Assembly (NCBI GenBank): GCA_014728765.1
Contig: WJLA01000107.1
Coordinates: 1-5,716 of the forward strand
From: Candidatus Peregrinibacteria bacterium
GTDB taxonomy: Bacteria > Patescibacteriota > Gracilibacteria > UBA1369
Length of the DNA: 5,716 nucleotides
Direction of reading: 5' to 3'
Shown here piece by piece: positions 5,697 through 5,716 of the stretch (positions within the stretch are counted from its first letter, which is position 1; each line of letters opens with the position of its first letter). A program made the translations under genes and the position numbers. Below the pieces are notes generated by a model that searched no databases, was not told the origin of the DNA, and saw only the letters and a list, made by a program, of their open reading frames with translations.

Positions 5697-5716
5697 ATGC
5701 AGGAAAAGATATATAC
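5697..5716 (+). CDS. Possible start of the next gene, cut by the window end
   Basis: ATG at 5697 opens a frame reading MQEKIY and continuing past the end of the window. It sits about 32 bases after the predicted transcription start, which suits a first gene. No Shine-Dalgarno precedes it, but none of the other starts here has one. AGGA at 5701-5704 could instead be the ribosome site for a start beyond the window. Six codons are too few to identify a product. Confidence 0.3.

Noticed and set aside
1..5716. CRISPR array, insertion sequence, tRNA or rRNA
   Set aside because: No spaced identical repeats with unique spacers, no transposase frame or terminal repeats, and no cloverleaf or rRNA sequence could be seen. 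The 10-bp array has no spacers.

Overview
The window looks like a piece of a low-GC bacterial chromosome, possibly from the Patescibacteria (Candidate Phyla Radiation). This affiliation is an inference. It rests on the low GC, the small AT-rich spacers, the SRGEFRS form of the RecF signature, and the lack of Shine-Dalgarno sequences before the starts. No rRNA or ribosomal protein gene is present to confirm it. The standard genetic code fits: in-frame stops are TAA and TAG, and no gene needs TGA to be read through.

Layout. Bases 1-294 hold the last 97 codons of an unrecognised plus-strand gene. It runs tail to tail into recF (283-1407, minus strand), and the two coding regions overlap by 12 bases. 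RecF is transcribed away from a short divergent spacer. On the other side of that spacer a very good sigma70-type promoter (TTAACA, 17 bp, extended TATAAT, 1464-1492) drives a PrsW-family membrane protease-like gene (best start 1516, end 2355). Next, after 58 bases without an obvious terminator, comes a full-length uvrA (2414-5296). The protease-like gene and uvrA are therefore probably one transcript.

The last 420 bases contain no firm gene but are not featureless. An AT-only style hairpin with a T run (5324-5366) probably ends the uvrA transcript. It is followed by an array of about four and a half 10-bp repeats (consensus TTAATAAACT, 5391-5435) that also forms overlapping palindromes, with one more palindrome copy at 5534-5550. 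Then comes a 22-codon reading frame that looks like the first strand and CxxC helix of a thioredoxin fold. A second good promoter (5630-5658) runs straight into a perfect 11-bp inverted repeat (5658-5692), and an ATG at 5697 may open a gene that leaves the window.

How the parts fit. RecF (recombinational gap repair) and UvrA (damage recognition in nucleotide excision repair) form a divergent DNA-repair locus with a membrane protease between them. I see no new defence or mobile system. The best leads are the apparent loss of one complete zinc site in UvrA and the structured regulatory DNA after position 5320.
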